A DNA stretch of 64,000 nucleotides from CAVTLG01 sp963802635 (GTDB lineage: Bacteria > Chloroflexota > Ktedonobacteria > Ktedonobacterales > Ktedonobacteraceae), in the NCBI GenBank assembly GCA_963802635.1, contig CAWDJJ010000002.1:248001-312000 (forward strand), written 5' to 3'. The notes beneath the pieces are model-generated. The model made no database searches and had not been told where the DNA came from. It was given only the letters and a program-made list of their open reading frames with translations. The translations under genes were made by a program, and so were the position numbers. Positions 44,752-54,307 of the stretch are shown piece by piece. Position 1 is the stretch's first letter; each line of letters opens with the position of its first letter.

Positions 44752-44970
44752 TTATGCTGCTGTGTCTGCGTAGCTTCTTGGTGGTGGGAGAGTTTCACCA
44801 TGCTTTTGTGCATCTTCTACCCACATGTCAATGACTTCGAGTATGTTTTGCATTGCTTCTTGATAAGTGTCTCCGTGGGTTTTGACTCCTGGTAGTTCTG
44901 GAACGCTAGCGACATAAATGTTGTCTCTTGGGTCCCATTGGATGGTGATTGAATAATGGTTAGAGTTCAT
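44752..44970 (-). CDS. hicB: HicB-like antitoxin
   Basis: 72 residues with the HicB/UPF0150 fold signature: YSITIQWDPRDNIYVASVPELPGVKTHGDT, described here as an N-terminal strand pair followed by LPGVKTHGDTYQEAM, and a helix with the acidic IDMW. HicB proteins bind and neutralise HicA and repress the operon. The ATG overlaps the end of hicA by 11 bases, so the two are co-translated. No DNA-binding domain is visible in this short form. Confidence 0.85.
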   Translation of the reverse strand: MNSNHYSITIQWDPRDNIYVASVPELPGVKTHGDTYQEAMQNILEVIDMWVEDAQKHGETLPPPRSYADTAA

Positions 44971-45172
44971 CGTCTTCTCCTGCTGCTTTTAAGGCTCTTC
45001 GTACTTCGTCGATCTGGTATTGTTTTGCATCGTTTCCATCTTTGCCTGATAGGTTAACAAAGACAGTAGGAAATTTAGCATGAATCCATTTAGTGTGACT
45101 GCCTTTTCCTGGCCGCATAATAAAACCTGCGCGTGAGAGGGCCGCTTTAAGTTTTCTGATCTTTACGGGCAT
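44960..45172 (-). CDS. hicA: HicA-like mRNA interferase toxin
   Basis: 70 residues from ATG 45172 (an upstream in-frame ATG at 45214 lacks a ribosome site; AAGGA precedes 45172). It has the dsRBD-like HicA fold with the catalytic His in GKGSHTKW, plus LKAALSRAGF and IDEVRRALKAAG. HicA cleaves mRNA when freed from HicB. It sits between an IS630 element and a broken integrase, a usual place for such mobile toxin-antitoxin pairs. Confidence 0.85.
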   Translation of the reverse strand: MPVKIRKLKAALSRAGFIMRPGKGSHTKWIHAKFPTVFVNLSGKDGNDAKQYQIDEVRRALKAAGEDDEL

Positions 45173-45425
45173 TGTGTTTTTTTCCTTACTACCATGATAG
45201 TTTAGAAATGGCATTTTGTCTAGTTTTTTACTCTACTAAGATTGTGGGTGTGGTTGCTTTGGCTTTGCCATTTGTAGGACTTCTCGATATTTTTGTGCAA
45301 AGTGTGCGTTTGATTTTTCCAAATCGAGGTGATATCTGTTTAGAACACTTCCCTCTACTGGTGGTTCTCTCTCAAATCCTAGATCCTCACATAATTTCAT
45401 CCCGTCAGGTCTACGACTTGTAGCA

Positions 45426-45780
45426 TGTAGTGATTGGATAGAAAATGTTCACAAGGACAGTGTGAGAATCAGCACGTATGTAAAGTACAAGAAGCTTCTA
45501 AAGTATATCATTGCTGATTTAGGACACATTTGGTTACTTCAATCCTAGCTACCTGGAAAAGTTATTTAAGAAACTGTTTACCAGTGCGGGCTTCCCTGAT
45601 ATGCATTTTCATGACCTTCGGCGTAGTGCTGCAACAATACTGCTGAGCATGGGAATAAACATGAAAGTTGTGCAAGAGTTGTTAGGTCATAGTGATATAG
45701 CTATAACGCTGGGACTCTATTCTCATTTACTTCCTTCGATGCAGAAAGAAGTGACAGATATGTGGGATGGTGTGTTTCAT
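45426..45780 (+). pseudogene. Tyrosine recombinase/integrase remnant
   Basis: A short piece of an N-terminal core-binding domain (ISTYVKYKKLLKYIIADLG, about 45465-45525) is followed, in another frame and after a large internal loss, by the C-terminal catalytic part. That part reads FHDLRRSAATILLSMG, VQELLGHSDIAITLGLYSHL, and holds the Arg, His and nucleophile Tyr. The central domain with the first catalytic Arg is gone. It is the same family as the integrase ending at 58122. The open frame runs on past 45780 into unrelated sequence. Confidence 0.7.
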
Positions 45781-46246
45781 CGTAGCGAGGATGAGAGAGG
45801 GTACGACCGGGCCATGCCCCGGCTGCTCCGCCCACGAATTGCGCAACGAGATGGTGCGCCGCATCAGCGGCAGAAAGTGAGTGTATCGGAAGATACCAGG
45901 GTTGTTGGAAGACCCTGTGCACACTCGACTGATCCCTGCCACTTGGCTTGAATTCCGAAAGGAAGGGGGGAGTGTAGCATGTCGGGATCAAAGGCTGCGT
46001 AAGAGGAAGTCATCACTCCTCTGGGTGGTCAGTGCAAAGCGCGTGTGGTTAAACCTACACTGGCTAAATTCTAGTCCCTCTGGCCTACTTGCGGACGCCA
46101 GCGAAAGATGGCTGAAACGCTGGACCAGAAGATAGAGCGAGATTGCATCTCTCTTTCTCTATCCAACTCTTCTGGCAGACCTTCTCTACGAAGGAATAGG
46201 GACGAACGGAAGATCTGAAGCGCGCTGTATCTCAGTTCTGCTGAAA
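45781..46246. other. Non-coding stretch between integrase remnant and transposase
   Basis: About 465 bases with no supported gene. The integrase frame continues open to 45951 without recognisable protein character, so an older recombination junction near 45780 is likely. The left end of the following transposon should lie here, but I cannot place an inverted repeat. Confidence 0.35.
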
Positions 46247-47539
46247 ATGCGGGATGCTATCCAGACCTCACCGCAATCGGTTCCATCAACGCCGTCATGG
46301 TTGGGTGAAGTGGCGGTGGTGGCTCATTATCTCAGCAACTTGGGGTTGCTTGAAAAGATCGCATTGGAAGTCCGCTTTTCACGCAAGCGCTTCGGAACCT
46401 ACGACACGATTGACTTTCTCTGTGTGCTCATCGGCTACACACTCAGCGGAGAAGCCACGCTGAAAGGTTTCTATGAGCGTTTACATCCCTTTGCCACCCC
46501 ATTTATGGCTCTGTTCGGCAGATCCGAACTGCCTTCCCGCTCCGCACTCAGTCGCTTTCTTGCAGCGATTGATCGGCCTACAGTTGAGGCATTGCGTACT
46601 CTTTTTCAAAAAGATCTCGTTGCTCGACCACTTAGAGAGCAAGGAGAGGCCACAGGAGGGCTATGGGATCGATGTGCAGAGAGGTGGTATGTCTTCGATG
46701 TAGATGGCACGCGACAGGTAGCACGACAGCGAGCCTTGCCTGCAACGCCAGACCTGCCACCAGCCTATCGCCGTCTGGATGGGGTCTGTGCACCTGGATA
46801 TGCAGGGCACAAACGGGGTGAGGTTGTTCGTACACGCACGACGCTTCTGCAAGCCCATACCCAGCAGTGGATGGCGACATTCGGCAATGCTGGCAATGGA
46901 GAGTATCGGGGCGATCTCTTGCGTGCCGTAGCCGTCATTACCGGATACGTCACCAGTCAACAGATCCCCTTGCATCGGGCAATAGTGCGATTGGACGGCC
47001 AATATGGGGATTATGCCATTGTGAGTGATCTCGACAAGCTCGGACTGGCCTATGTCATGCGTGGAAAAGACTACGGCCTGCTGGATCAACCGGAGCTTCA
47101 GGCTCGTCTAGCTCTGTCCCCTGATCAAGTGGTCATGCATCCCGAAACAGGAACGACTCGCGCTCTCTTCGACTGTCTGGATGTTGCCTTAACCCCAATG
47201 GGGCCTCGCATACGAGTCATCGTTGCCACGCATCCTGCAAGTGATACCCCTGCTCGCATTGGCACCACGCGTGACGGGATGGTGTATGAACTCTTCTGGA
47301 CGATCTTGCCGCCATCAGCCTTTACGCCTGCCGATGTTCTTGACCTTTACTTCCATCGGGGCGGTTTTGAGACAGTTCTCTCCGACGAAGACAAGGAACA
47401 GGACGCGGACCGATGGTGTTCTTACACGAGCAATGGACAGGAGTTTTGGCAAATCCTCTCGCAATGGATGTGGAATCTCCGCCTCGAACTTTCTCTCACT
47501 GACAGTTTTTTGAAGAGCAAAAAGCTTGTCCAACGGTAA
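46247..47539 (+). CDS. DDE transposase, 3' end displaced by an IS4 element
   Basis: A 430-residue frame with RNase H-like acidic motifs: FDVDGTRQVARQRAL (first Asp), VRLDGQYGDYAIV (second Asp) and FHRGGFETVLSDEDKEQD (Glu). It continues with EFWQILSQWMWNLRLEL. The last about 18 residues (from LSLTDSF) are encoded by the left end of the IS4 element that begins at about 47485, so the natural C-terminus is lost. The IS family is uncertain; the layout is IS4/IS1380-like. Confidence 0.7.
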   Translation: MRDAIQTSPQSVPSTPSWLGEVAVVAHYLSNLGLLEKIALEVRFSRKRFGTYDTIDFLCVLIGYTLSGEATLKGFYERLHPFATPFMALFGRSELPSRSALSRFLAAIDRPTVEALRTLFQKDLVARPLREQGEATGGLWDRCAERWYVFDVDGTRQVARQRALPATPDLPPAYRRLDGVCAPGYAGHKRGEVVRTRTTLLQAHTQQWMATFGNAGNGEYRGDLLRAVAVITGYVTSQQIPLHRAIVRLDGQYGDYAIVSDLDKLGLAYVMRGKDYGLLDQPELQARLALSPDQVVMHPETGTTRALFDCLDVALTPMGPRIRVIVATHPASDTPARIGTTRDGMVYELFWTILPPSAFTPADVLDLYFHRGGFETVLSDEDKEQDADRWCSYTSNGQEFWQILSQWMWNLRLELSLTDSFLKSKKLVQR

Positions 47540-48801
47540 AAAGCTTCTTTGATGATTTTCAAAATCGAAGAGAGAACATCCATTGCCCCGGCTTTCCTTG
47601 AAACAGTTGACATACCTTCAGTCCTCCCTCATTTCCAGCTTTTCTGGCTCTGCGCTCAATATCTAAGAGCAAGGTGTGCAAGCCACCAGAGCATGAAAAA
47701 CAGCACGAGAAGCATACGATCCACCCGATCTAACCGTCGCACATGACTTTCTTCCCAATCCCATCCTCGACTTTTCATCTCTTCAAATGTTGACTCTACC
47801 TTCCATCGTTTCTTGTATTCCACAATGCGTTTTCTACAGGCAGAGCGATCAGAAATGATAAGTAAGGCCTCTTCCTCTTCTCGTTTCCAACATCCACTCA
47901 AATTCGTTTCAATTTGATCTTCTTGCCATAACCGAATATTTCCATAAAACATCTTTCCGGGTTTGCTCACCAACTCGGAAACAGGACACGTTGGGAGCAA
48001 CTGCCCTTGCGTTGACCAGCGTTCACACGTGTGCTGTGCACAAATACGAAAAAGATAATGCAGACCATACTTTTGACAGAGATTCACCATCGGAAAACAT
48101 CCAAATGCGCTATCCCCTATCACTGTACAATCCATCTTTTCCAGATAGGGATGCAAACGCTTGAATAATCCTTCTATGATATCCCATAGCCCTTGATCCC
48201 ACTTCGTTTGTCCGGGCATCACCTTCCATGCTAACGGTAACACGCGTGAATGCTGAATTATCCCAATGTAGACCACCTGTGCGTGCTCTTCATAATTCGT
48301 CAGATCAACCACAAGCTGGATTGGCTCTTTTTGAAATGATGGAAGCACTGTTTCCAGTACTACATCCCATATTTTTTCTGAGTCTATTCTCGAATTACTG
48401 AGAAATCGCTCCAGACGACGCTCAATACTTGGCGTCTTTGCATCACTTTCCTCTAATAACGCTTCTGCCACTTTCGGGATCACGATGCTTTCTGCTCGTA
48501 TTGCTCCTATGACAAACAGTGAAAGTGTTTTACTTTGATGTCCATGTAATCTCTGAAAAAATTCCTTGACTTGCTGATGCAATGTGTTGCATAATGGGCT
48601 GAAGGGTTTCATAAAGATCGTCCTCCTCAAGCGTTTTTTAATCTGCTTTTTAGGACGGTCTCCTTTTGCTTTCATCTCTTTCCTGGGCCTTATTGGCTTC
48701 TGAAAGCCCTCTTACTCCCTCCATAGCACTCCCGTTCTTCCTTTTCTCTCCTTTTTTACCCTTTCTCTCCTCTCAAAAAAGTGTCAGTGAGAGAACGTTC
48801 G
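47485..48801 (-). mobile_element. IS4-family insertion sequence, about 1317 bp
   Basis: Inverted repeats of about 28 bp at 47485-47513 and 48773-48801, reading CGAAC(T/G)TTCTCTCACTG outward to inward with two mismatches. They enclose one minus-strand transposase. No matching target duplication is visible, so the element may have recombined since insertion. It truncates the transposase gene on its left. Confidence 0.7.
47656..48612 (-). CDS. IS4-family transposase
   Basis: 318 residues from ATG 48612, chosen because GAGGAGG lies just upstream; the frame is open to 48675. Acidic motifs: VVDLTNYEEH (Asp), TVIGDSAFG (Asp), and the signature Y-(2)-R-(3)-E-(6)-K in YKKRWKVESTFEEMKSRG. It ends MLWWLAHLALRY. 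All three catalytic residues are present, so this copy could be active. Confidence 0.85.
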   Translation of the reverse strand: MKPFSPLCNTLHQQVKEFFQRLHGHQSKTLSLFVIGAIRAESIVIPKVAEALLEESDAKTPSIERRLERFLSNSRIDSEKIWDVVLETVLPSFQKEPIQLVVDLTNYEEHAQVVYIGIIQHSRVLPLAWKVMPGQTKWDQGLWDIIEGLFKRLHPYLEKMDCTVIGDSAFGCFPMVNLCQKYGLHYLFRICAQHTCERWSTQGQLLPTCPVSELVSKPGKMFYGNIRLWQEDQIETNLSGCWKREEEEALLIISDRSACRKRIVEYKKRWKVESTFEEMKSRGWDWEESHVRRLDRVDRMLLVLFFMLWWLAHLALRY

Positions 48802-48853
48802 TTACCGGGTACTCACCGTAGAGAGTCTTTGGCAGTCCTGGTAGCAAGGGCTG

Positions 48854-49160
48854 TTATTGCGATGTTGCCGCTTCAGGTATGCTGCGACAGGCACTAGATT
48901 TTGCCGTTGGAAGCTGAGGTTCAGCCAATCCAGGTTTAGCCTCTGTCCCTTTCGGGGTTTCATGCACACAAGACTTGCGGCACGTCACAGTACATACCTT
49001 CCTGTTTAGCCGCTTTCCTGACATGCTGCTTTCCCCTTTGGGTTTCCCCGCTAGGTAGGTCAGGCGTCTTAAGTGGTGTTAACTCTCGACCACCTATCTC
49101 TGTGAGATAATCCGATGAGCGCCGAAACGGCGCACCTACCCCTCTATGATAGCACATCGA
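48854..49160 (-). pseudogene. Possible remnant of an IS200/IS605-type TnpB 3' end
   Basis: Minus-strand translation gives a proline- and lysine-rich stretch (REL-TPLKTPDLPSGETQ) and, after a frame change, HETPKGTEAKPGLAEPQLP ending at a stop at 48854-48856. This resembles C-terminal tails of some TnpB proteins, but no RuvC or zinc-finger part remains. Two perfect short hairpins lie inside (49095-49109 and 49119-49133). The call is tentative. Confidence 0.25.
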
Positions 49161-49463
49161 GGGTATGGTGTCCTGACACGTCCGACTAGCAATGTCCGGT
49201 CATGGCCTATATATCAACATGTTTCAATTCCAGGTCATGACCAACTGGCAGTGTCCAGAAATGACCGAAAAATGGCCCGCACGTCTTGACCTGGCGAGGC
49301 GAAAACCGGTAGAATAGAGGAGCGTGGGTGGTAGAACTAATAGAAATTATCTCTACCACAAACACAGCCGTACCTGCGTTGGCCGATGAGGCCCGCCAAC
49401 GAAAAGGGGCCACGCGAAAGCCCTACAAACGCGAGCGATATGAGGCAGAAGAGGAGAGAGTAC
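49161..49463. other. Upstream region of the zinc-finger gene with short imperfect repeats
   Basis: About 300 bases. Three loosely similar blocks of the form TCCxGxxATGxCC occur at about 49193, 49225 and 49254, and might be operator-like. No promoter could be fixed with confidence. Confidence 0.3.
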
Positions 49464-50600
49464 GTGGAAAAAAAGCACTGTGAGCAGTGTCATGCCGAAA
49501 AGGATATCGGGCTTTTCCGCAAGGTGACCAACCAGTACACGGGTGTGCATCCCATGAGTATCTGTAAGGAGTGCTACAAGAGCAACCAGCAGGCCCAGCA
49601 GCAAAAGCAAGAGGAAGAATGGAAGGCCAGGAATGCGGTGCGAAAACGAGAGCAAGAGAGACGTGTGGAACCTGATCGCCGCAGTGAGCAGGAACGCTTG
49701 GCACGCCAACAGGCATGCTTAGAAGCGTGGTATCTCCAGCAGCTGGATCGCCAGTGCGTTGACTGCAAGCAAGTGTTAGCGGCATCAGCATTTGGCTACT
49801 CCACGCTCAGAGAGAGTGATGGTATCTTGCTTCCTGCGTCCCTGCACCAGCGCTGCCGCGCTTGTCATGAGGTGTACCGTCAGGGAAATAAACAGATCTA
49901 TCCACACTGCCCAATGTGTCACACACCAACACGCGTGCATCATTTCCTTCGAGTGTATCATGGGTATCGACTTGACCTCATCAAAGTCTGCTGTGAGCAG
50001 TGCATCCCTCGCTTTGAAGCACTTCCTGAGCCTGAGCAACTCGAGCTCCTTCGCCGCGCGATGGTGCAAGCGTATGGCACAACGGCGGTGATCTATGCCC
50101 TGCAATATGATGATCATTTCCCCTGCTGGCACATTGGTCGGACAAAGCACTATCAGCGGCGTATGGCCGAGTACAAACGCGACTGGTATAAAGACATCCA
50201 GCATCATTTCATCCTGCAACAACTCTCCTTTGGGCCGCTCTCTATGGAATATGAATGCCGGTGGATGATGCATGCACTCAAGCATCGTTGGCCGATTGAT
50301 AACTTCGAGGTACTCAAAGGTGGAGAAGATGGCCTCGGTGGAATGCACACACAAGCCCTCCTCAGTGAAGCGGTGCAGGCGATTCAACCGTTGGCGGCCC
50401 CGTTTGAAGTGATAGAGCCGCTAATACGAAGACATTTTCTCAATACCCGTGATACCGAGATCGTGCATTGGTACTGTGCACGGTATGATCGCCATGCCTA
50501 TCCCAGCGAGAAGGAGATGGGGCAACGCATGGTGCTCATGGAACGCCTGCACGGACTGAGGGGATCTAGCTCGGCTGCACCAGCGTCGGGAAGCGAATAA
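49464..50600 (+). CDS. Multi-CxxC zinc protein with a GIY-YIG-like C-terminal domain
   Basis: About 378 residues. I favour GTG 49464, with GAGGAG at 49451-49456; the frame is open from 49386. Six CxxC pairs are visible (CEQC, CKEC, CVDC, CRAC, CPMC, CCEQC), enough for about three zinc sites, with a charged coiled-coil-like Gln/Glu/Arg segment between the second and third. The C-terminal third reads AVIYALQ, then WHIGRTKHYQRRMAEYK, then YECRWMMHALKHRWP. This fits a divergent GIY-YIG nuclease with catalytic Arg and Glu candidates. It opens a likely operon of island genes. Function unknown; a homing-type or repair nuclease is an inference. Confidence 0.6.
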   Translation: MEKKHCEQCHAEKDIGLFRKVTNQYTGVHPMSICKECYKSNQQAQQQKQEEEWKARNAVRKREQERRVEPDRRSEQERLARQQACLEAWYLQQLDRQCVDCKQVLAASAFGYSTLRESDGILLPASLHQRCRACHEVYRQGNKQIYPHCPMCHTPTRVHHFLRVYHGYRLDLIKVCCEQCIPRFEALPEPEQLELLRRAMVQAYGTTAVIYALQYDDHFPCWHIGRTKHYQRRMAEYKRDWYKDIQHHFILQQLSFGPLSMEYECRWMMHALKHRWPIDNFEVLKGGEDGLGGMHTQALLSEAVQAIQPLAAPFEVIEPLIRRHFLNTRDTEIVHWYCARYDRHAYPSEKEMGQRMVLMERLHGLRGSSSAAPASGSE

Positions 50601-50610
50601 AGAGGAGAGC

Positions 50611-51208
50611 ATGATGCCACAAAAGAGTGGGAAGGCGACTGCAAAGAAGGTATCGGCCAGCAGGGCAAAGAAGGGCAAGCGTTTGCTTGTTACCTGCAAG
50701 TCGATCATGAGCACCCACGCCATGAAGCACCTGGCGTCGTCCCTTCACGGGATGATGCTCACTGACCAGGATGGGCAGATTTTCCAGGTCGTTGCCGTGC
50801 GCGTCGATGAACCGGCGCACCGGATCTACGGCATGTGCCAGGAGATGATCGAGGCTGCGCCCTCCATGTTCGCGCCAGCCTCGATCATGAGCGATGAGCT
50901 GGAGCACCCGCAGAAAAAGGCGCTGCAGGTCGAACTGTCCTTGCGCGTGGAAAATAACAACAAGTTTATCCGGGGCAAGACGAAGGTTCGCGCACAAATA
51001 GAGGCGCAGGTCCTGAGCCGGTACGCAATGGAGAAGCACCCGAACGGCTGCGAATATACCCTGACCATCCCTTATGATACCGATGAGGAGCAGGAGCGCA
51101 TTATCTACAATGAAAATCTTGCGCGAGGCCGACACCATGGCAGATATGCGCTCCTGCTTTATCGAGGCCGATGTAAGCGCGCTGGATGGATCTAGTCGTC
51201 ATTGGTGA
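50611..51208 (+). pseudogene. Hypothetical island protein, frameshifted near its C-terminus
   Basis: Starts at ATG 50611 with GAGGAGAG just upstream, 10 bases after the previous gene. It has a basic N-terminus (KKVSASRAKKGKR) and a mixed alpha/beta body, QVVAVRVDEPAHRIYGMCQE. In the track frame it ends at 51195. Dropping one A from the AAAA run at 51113-51116 gives a much more protein-like end (ILREADTMADMRSCF) and a stop at 51206-51208. I do not recognise the family. It is probably one gene of about 198 residues. Confidence 0.55.
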
Positions 51209-51436
51209 GACAGCGACGTTCTCTGATGATCTCGATGGAAAGAAGATCACGACGGAAGAACTCAAGAGTTCTCTGATGCCTTGTCACAGAAAGCGCTGGG
51301 CCTCCTGTGACAAAGACAACCGGCGTTGATGGTGGGACAGTGGAGCATGCAAGCGCAGCATTGTACCTTTCGTTGGTGGGCCTCATTGGCCGTTTCACAT
51401 CATCTTGATCGCCAGGACACAGAGGAGGAAAACTAT

Positions 51437-52499
51437 ATGCATGAGAGTATGCCTCAGGTCATTGAGAGTCCAAACAACAAGCAGGTTCCGATCTGCTCTG
51501 CACCTCCGCTTTGTAAAGATGGCTCCACCATTGAGGAGTTGATCGAAAGCTTCCTCAAAGCCAAGTTCGCCCGCACGCAAAGTCTGAAAACCATCAGGTC
51601 CTATAGCGAGACGATTACCTCCTTTCGGACCCTCTTGCAAAAGTACGGCATGGATCTGGTGATGTATACCTCTGACGAGATACCCGACTATGATGTGATC
51701 CGGGTGCGCATCGCCGAGGCCGCACGCGACTTTGCCATGCACTCACGGCAAGCCAATCGTCCTACTGTGTCCACCAATACCCGCAATCTGCGCCTAGCCG
51801 CGCTCTCTAGTTTCTATAGCTATGCCGAGCGCAACGTCAAGATCCCGTTTGCCAATCCGATCAAGATCATCGAGCGTAGTCCCGTCGAAGCCTATGCCTC
51901 GGCGGTCGCCCTGGAAGAAGACGACGTGCGCGAAGCGCTGCGCCAGATTAATACCACAACATTGCTCGGCAAACGGGACATGGCACTCCTGCAGGTCTTA
52001 CTCAATACCGGTCGCCGCGTCAGCGAGGTGCAACATCTGACCTGGGGCAATGTGCGTATTGGGCACACCGGCACCGTGACGTTGTTCTTTGCCCACATGA
52101 AAGGCGGGAAATCGGTCTCCACCCCCTTAGATGATCGCGTGTCCGCACTGCTGCTCGACTATCTGCACAGCTATTATGGTGAGCGCCTGGCTAGGCTCGA
52201 TGCGTTCGCGCCCCTGTGGGTGAATATGTCCGAGATCCCCAATGAGAATCAGCAGGAAGGCGCTGCTCTCGGCTACCAGGCCATTCGCAAGATGTGCCAG
52301 AAACGCCTGGGGGTGACCAGGGTGCATACGACCCGCCATACCTTTTCGCACCTGATGAAAGAGGCAGGCGCGACGACTGAGGAACGTCAGGAGCAGACTG
52401 CTCCATAGTTCTGTGGCAACGACCCAGATCTACGATAAGCGTTTGAGTCGAGGCAAGAATAAGTACGCTGGCACCCTGGCCACTAAGTTAGGGTTATAA
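51437..52499 (+). pseudogene. Tyrosine recombinase (XerC/D-type), frameshifted before the catalytic Tyr
   Basis: Starts at ATG 51437 behind AGGAGG. N-terminal SAM-like core-binding domain (residues about 30-150), then the catalytic domain with GRRVSEVQHL (Arg), MKGGKS (Lys) and VHTTRHTFSHL (His, Arg). At about 52397 an extra A takes the frame to a stop at 52408. Without it the sequence continues LLHSSVATTQIYDKRLSRG, with the expected His and the nucleophile Tyr, to TAA 52497-52499. The enzyme would cut and rejoin DNA at the island's attachment or resolution sites. Confidence 0.8.
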
Positions 52500-52517
52500 A
52501 GATAAGGAAGGCATCGG

Positions 52518-52769
52518 ATGGATCTGACCATCGTCACCCGCCTGGCGAAAGAAGGCAAGCACCACGGACTCACGCTCCAATGGACCCAGGTCCAATTGAT
52601 CGGGCGCTTAACCCGCACCGAGCAACGCCTGGATGCCTTGCGCCGCCGCGACACTCGTGAGAGTCTGGCCGATGCGCAGATGCTCCAGTTGGAAAACGAG
52701 GCCATCGCGCTGGTGCTGATATTGAGGTGTAGAAAGGCGAAGAGGTCTTTGGAATTTAGGAGAATGTGA
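52518..52769 (+). CDS. Small hypothetical protein, helical
   Basis: 83 residues, with an AAGGAAGG ribosome site and short spacing to both neighbours. Predicted mostly helical and charged (RTEQRLDALRRRDTRESLAD). No family recognised. The stop lies one base before the next gene's ATG, so the two are probably translationally coupled. Confidence 0.5.
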   Translation: MDLTIVTRLAKEGKHHGLTLQWTQVQLIGRLTRTEQRLDALRRRDTRESLADAQMLQLENEAIALVLILRCRKAKRSLEFRRM

Positions 52770-52770
52770 T

Positions 52771-54229
52771 ATGAGCGTCGCAGACAATCCCCACGCGTGT
52801 TTCGGCTTCGAGTATATGTTTCTCTTTGATGGAAACTGGCATGTCAAAGGAGACCCAGATACATACGTGCAACTGGTTATTGCCTATATCAACACCCTCG
52901 GCTGTACCTTACAGCACCAGGGCATTTCATCCAGACGATTGCGTGTTGCTCCATTCCCTGATTTCAGCTACCGCGTCGTGCCTACACGCGATGGCATCTT
53001 TCTTCTTTTGGGAGAAAGTAGCTCACGAACGGCACGGTACGCCATCTACGAAGATGGCTTGGAAGGACCTGGGCCAGGAAGAGAGGCACTCCTCAAGGAA
53101 TGCGAAGAGGTGCTTGGCTGGGACCACTGCCTTGTCGTACAGTTCCCTGGCTCCGCCCTGACCAACACTGACCATCTCAATCAGGCTGCCGAAAGCGCAG
53201 CACAAGAGACAGCAGCACACCTCATCGGCATCATGCACGACCAGCAGGAGCACGAATATACAGCGAAGACCTCTCAAGCCGCCCAGACATTACTCCTGCT
53301 GATAGCCGACGATGATCTGCGCCAGCGGTGCAAGGATATTCTTTCCGCAGAGAAACACTATGATCGGGTGATACGAGAAGCTTGTGTCATATTAGAACAC
53401 CGCGTTCGCCAGGCTATCGGAGCAGATAGCCATTCTCATTGGCACCGCACTGATGGAGCAAGCCTTCAATCCAAAAAATGGAACCCTGCGTTTAAGCACT
53501 CACGAACCAGAACAACGTGGAGCAATGCAATTGTATCTGGGGATCATGGCGTTCTTCCGTAATCCCGCAGGCCATCAGATCGCGAACGATACCTACACGC
53601 AAAACGATGCTCTGCGCTTTGTCCTCTGGGTCGATGTCCTGCTCAAAATGATCGCGACTGCCTCAATGAAAGAAGCACTGATGCTCCCTTCTGCTCAGGG
53701 AGACGCTCTTGCTTCTTCACAGGAGGGAGATGCACTCACTCCGACCCCACAATCCCAGGCAGATCTCGTACCACCAGCGAAGAAGCCTTCTGTTACGAGA
53801 AAGAAGAAAGCCTCTGCACCTACGGCGAAGGTCGCGCCAGCAAGCAAGCCAAAGGCGCAAACTGCACCGAAGCCTACCTCAACAAGTAAGCCGAAGGCAC
53901 AAACTGCACCGAAAAAAGCAAAGGGCACAAAGGCAACAACCGCTCTTGTGGCCTCACCTCCACCGGCTCATGCGATCCAGGGAGCAGATCGCCAACAGAT
54001 GATCTCCTTCCTGGTCCAGACGTATAAGGAAGCACTCAAGAGTCATCCCAACGGGTGGGTGCCTATCACCGTCTTTGGATCGAGGTTGATGCTTGCATAT
54101 CCCTCATTTAAACAGCAATTCCATCCAAAGATGCGCTTGCCCACCTTTCTCAAGCAGCAACAGGACATCTTCCAGACACAGACAAAGGGCAAACATCTTG
54201 AATTACGGTTGCTGGAGTCCTATCAATAA
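52771..54229 (+). pseudogene. TIGR02391-like protein with Lys/Pro linker and LOTUS-like C-terminus, frameshifted
   Basis: ATG 52771 follows AGGAG. The N-terminal part (about 150 residues) is unassigned. From about 53280, LRQRCKDILSAEKHYDRVIREACVILEHRV-type sequence (cited in part) plus MEQAFNPKNGTLRL and YLGIMAFFRNPAGHQ matches the layout of the TIGR02391 (Ymh-like) domain. The two halves are in different frames; one extra base at about 53428 explains it. Then comes a linker with two copies of SKPKAQTAPK and, at residues about 410-480 of the corrected protein, a winged-helix-like piece (GWVPITVFGSRLMLAYPSF) resembling LOTUS/OST-HTH. TIGR02391 domains often occur near phage-defence genes; a function here is not shown. 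Confidence 0.55.
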
Positions 54230-54307
54230 AGTAGGCCCAGAAACCTTCGTTGGGTTCTATCCCAATCTGCACCTGAAACAACAGCATCGAGACAGCAAGG
54301 ACTCTCA

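Noticed and set aside
47485..47539. C-terminal 18 residues of the transposase starting at 46247 as native sequence
   Set aside because: They are encoded by the left inverted repeat of the IS4 element.
49785..50387. 200-codon minus-strand open frame opposite the zinc-finger gene
   Set aside because: The plus strand shows repeated CxxC motifs and good initiation; the minus frame shows no family features.
50566..51138. 190-codon minus-strand open frame
   Set aside because: Lies opposite a plus-strand gene with a strong ribosome site; no family features.
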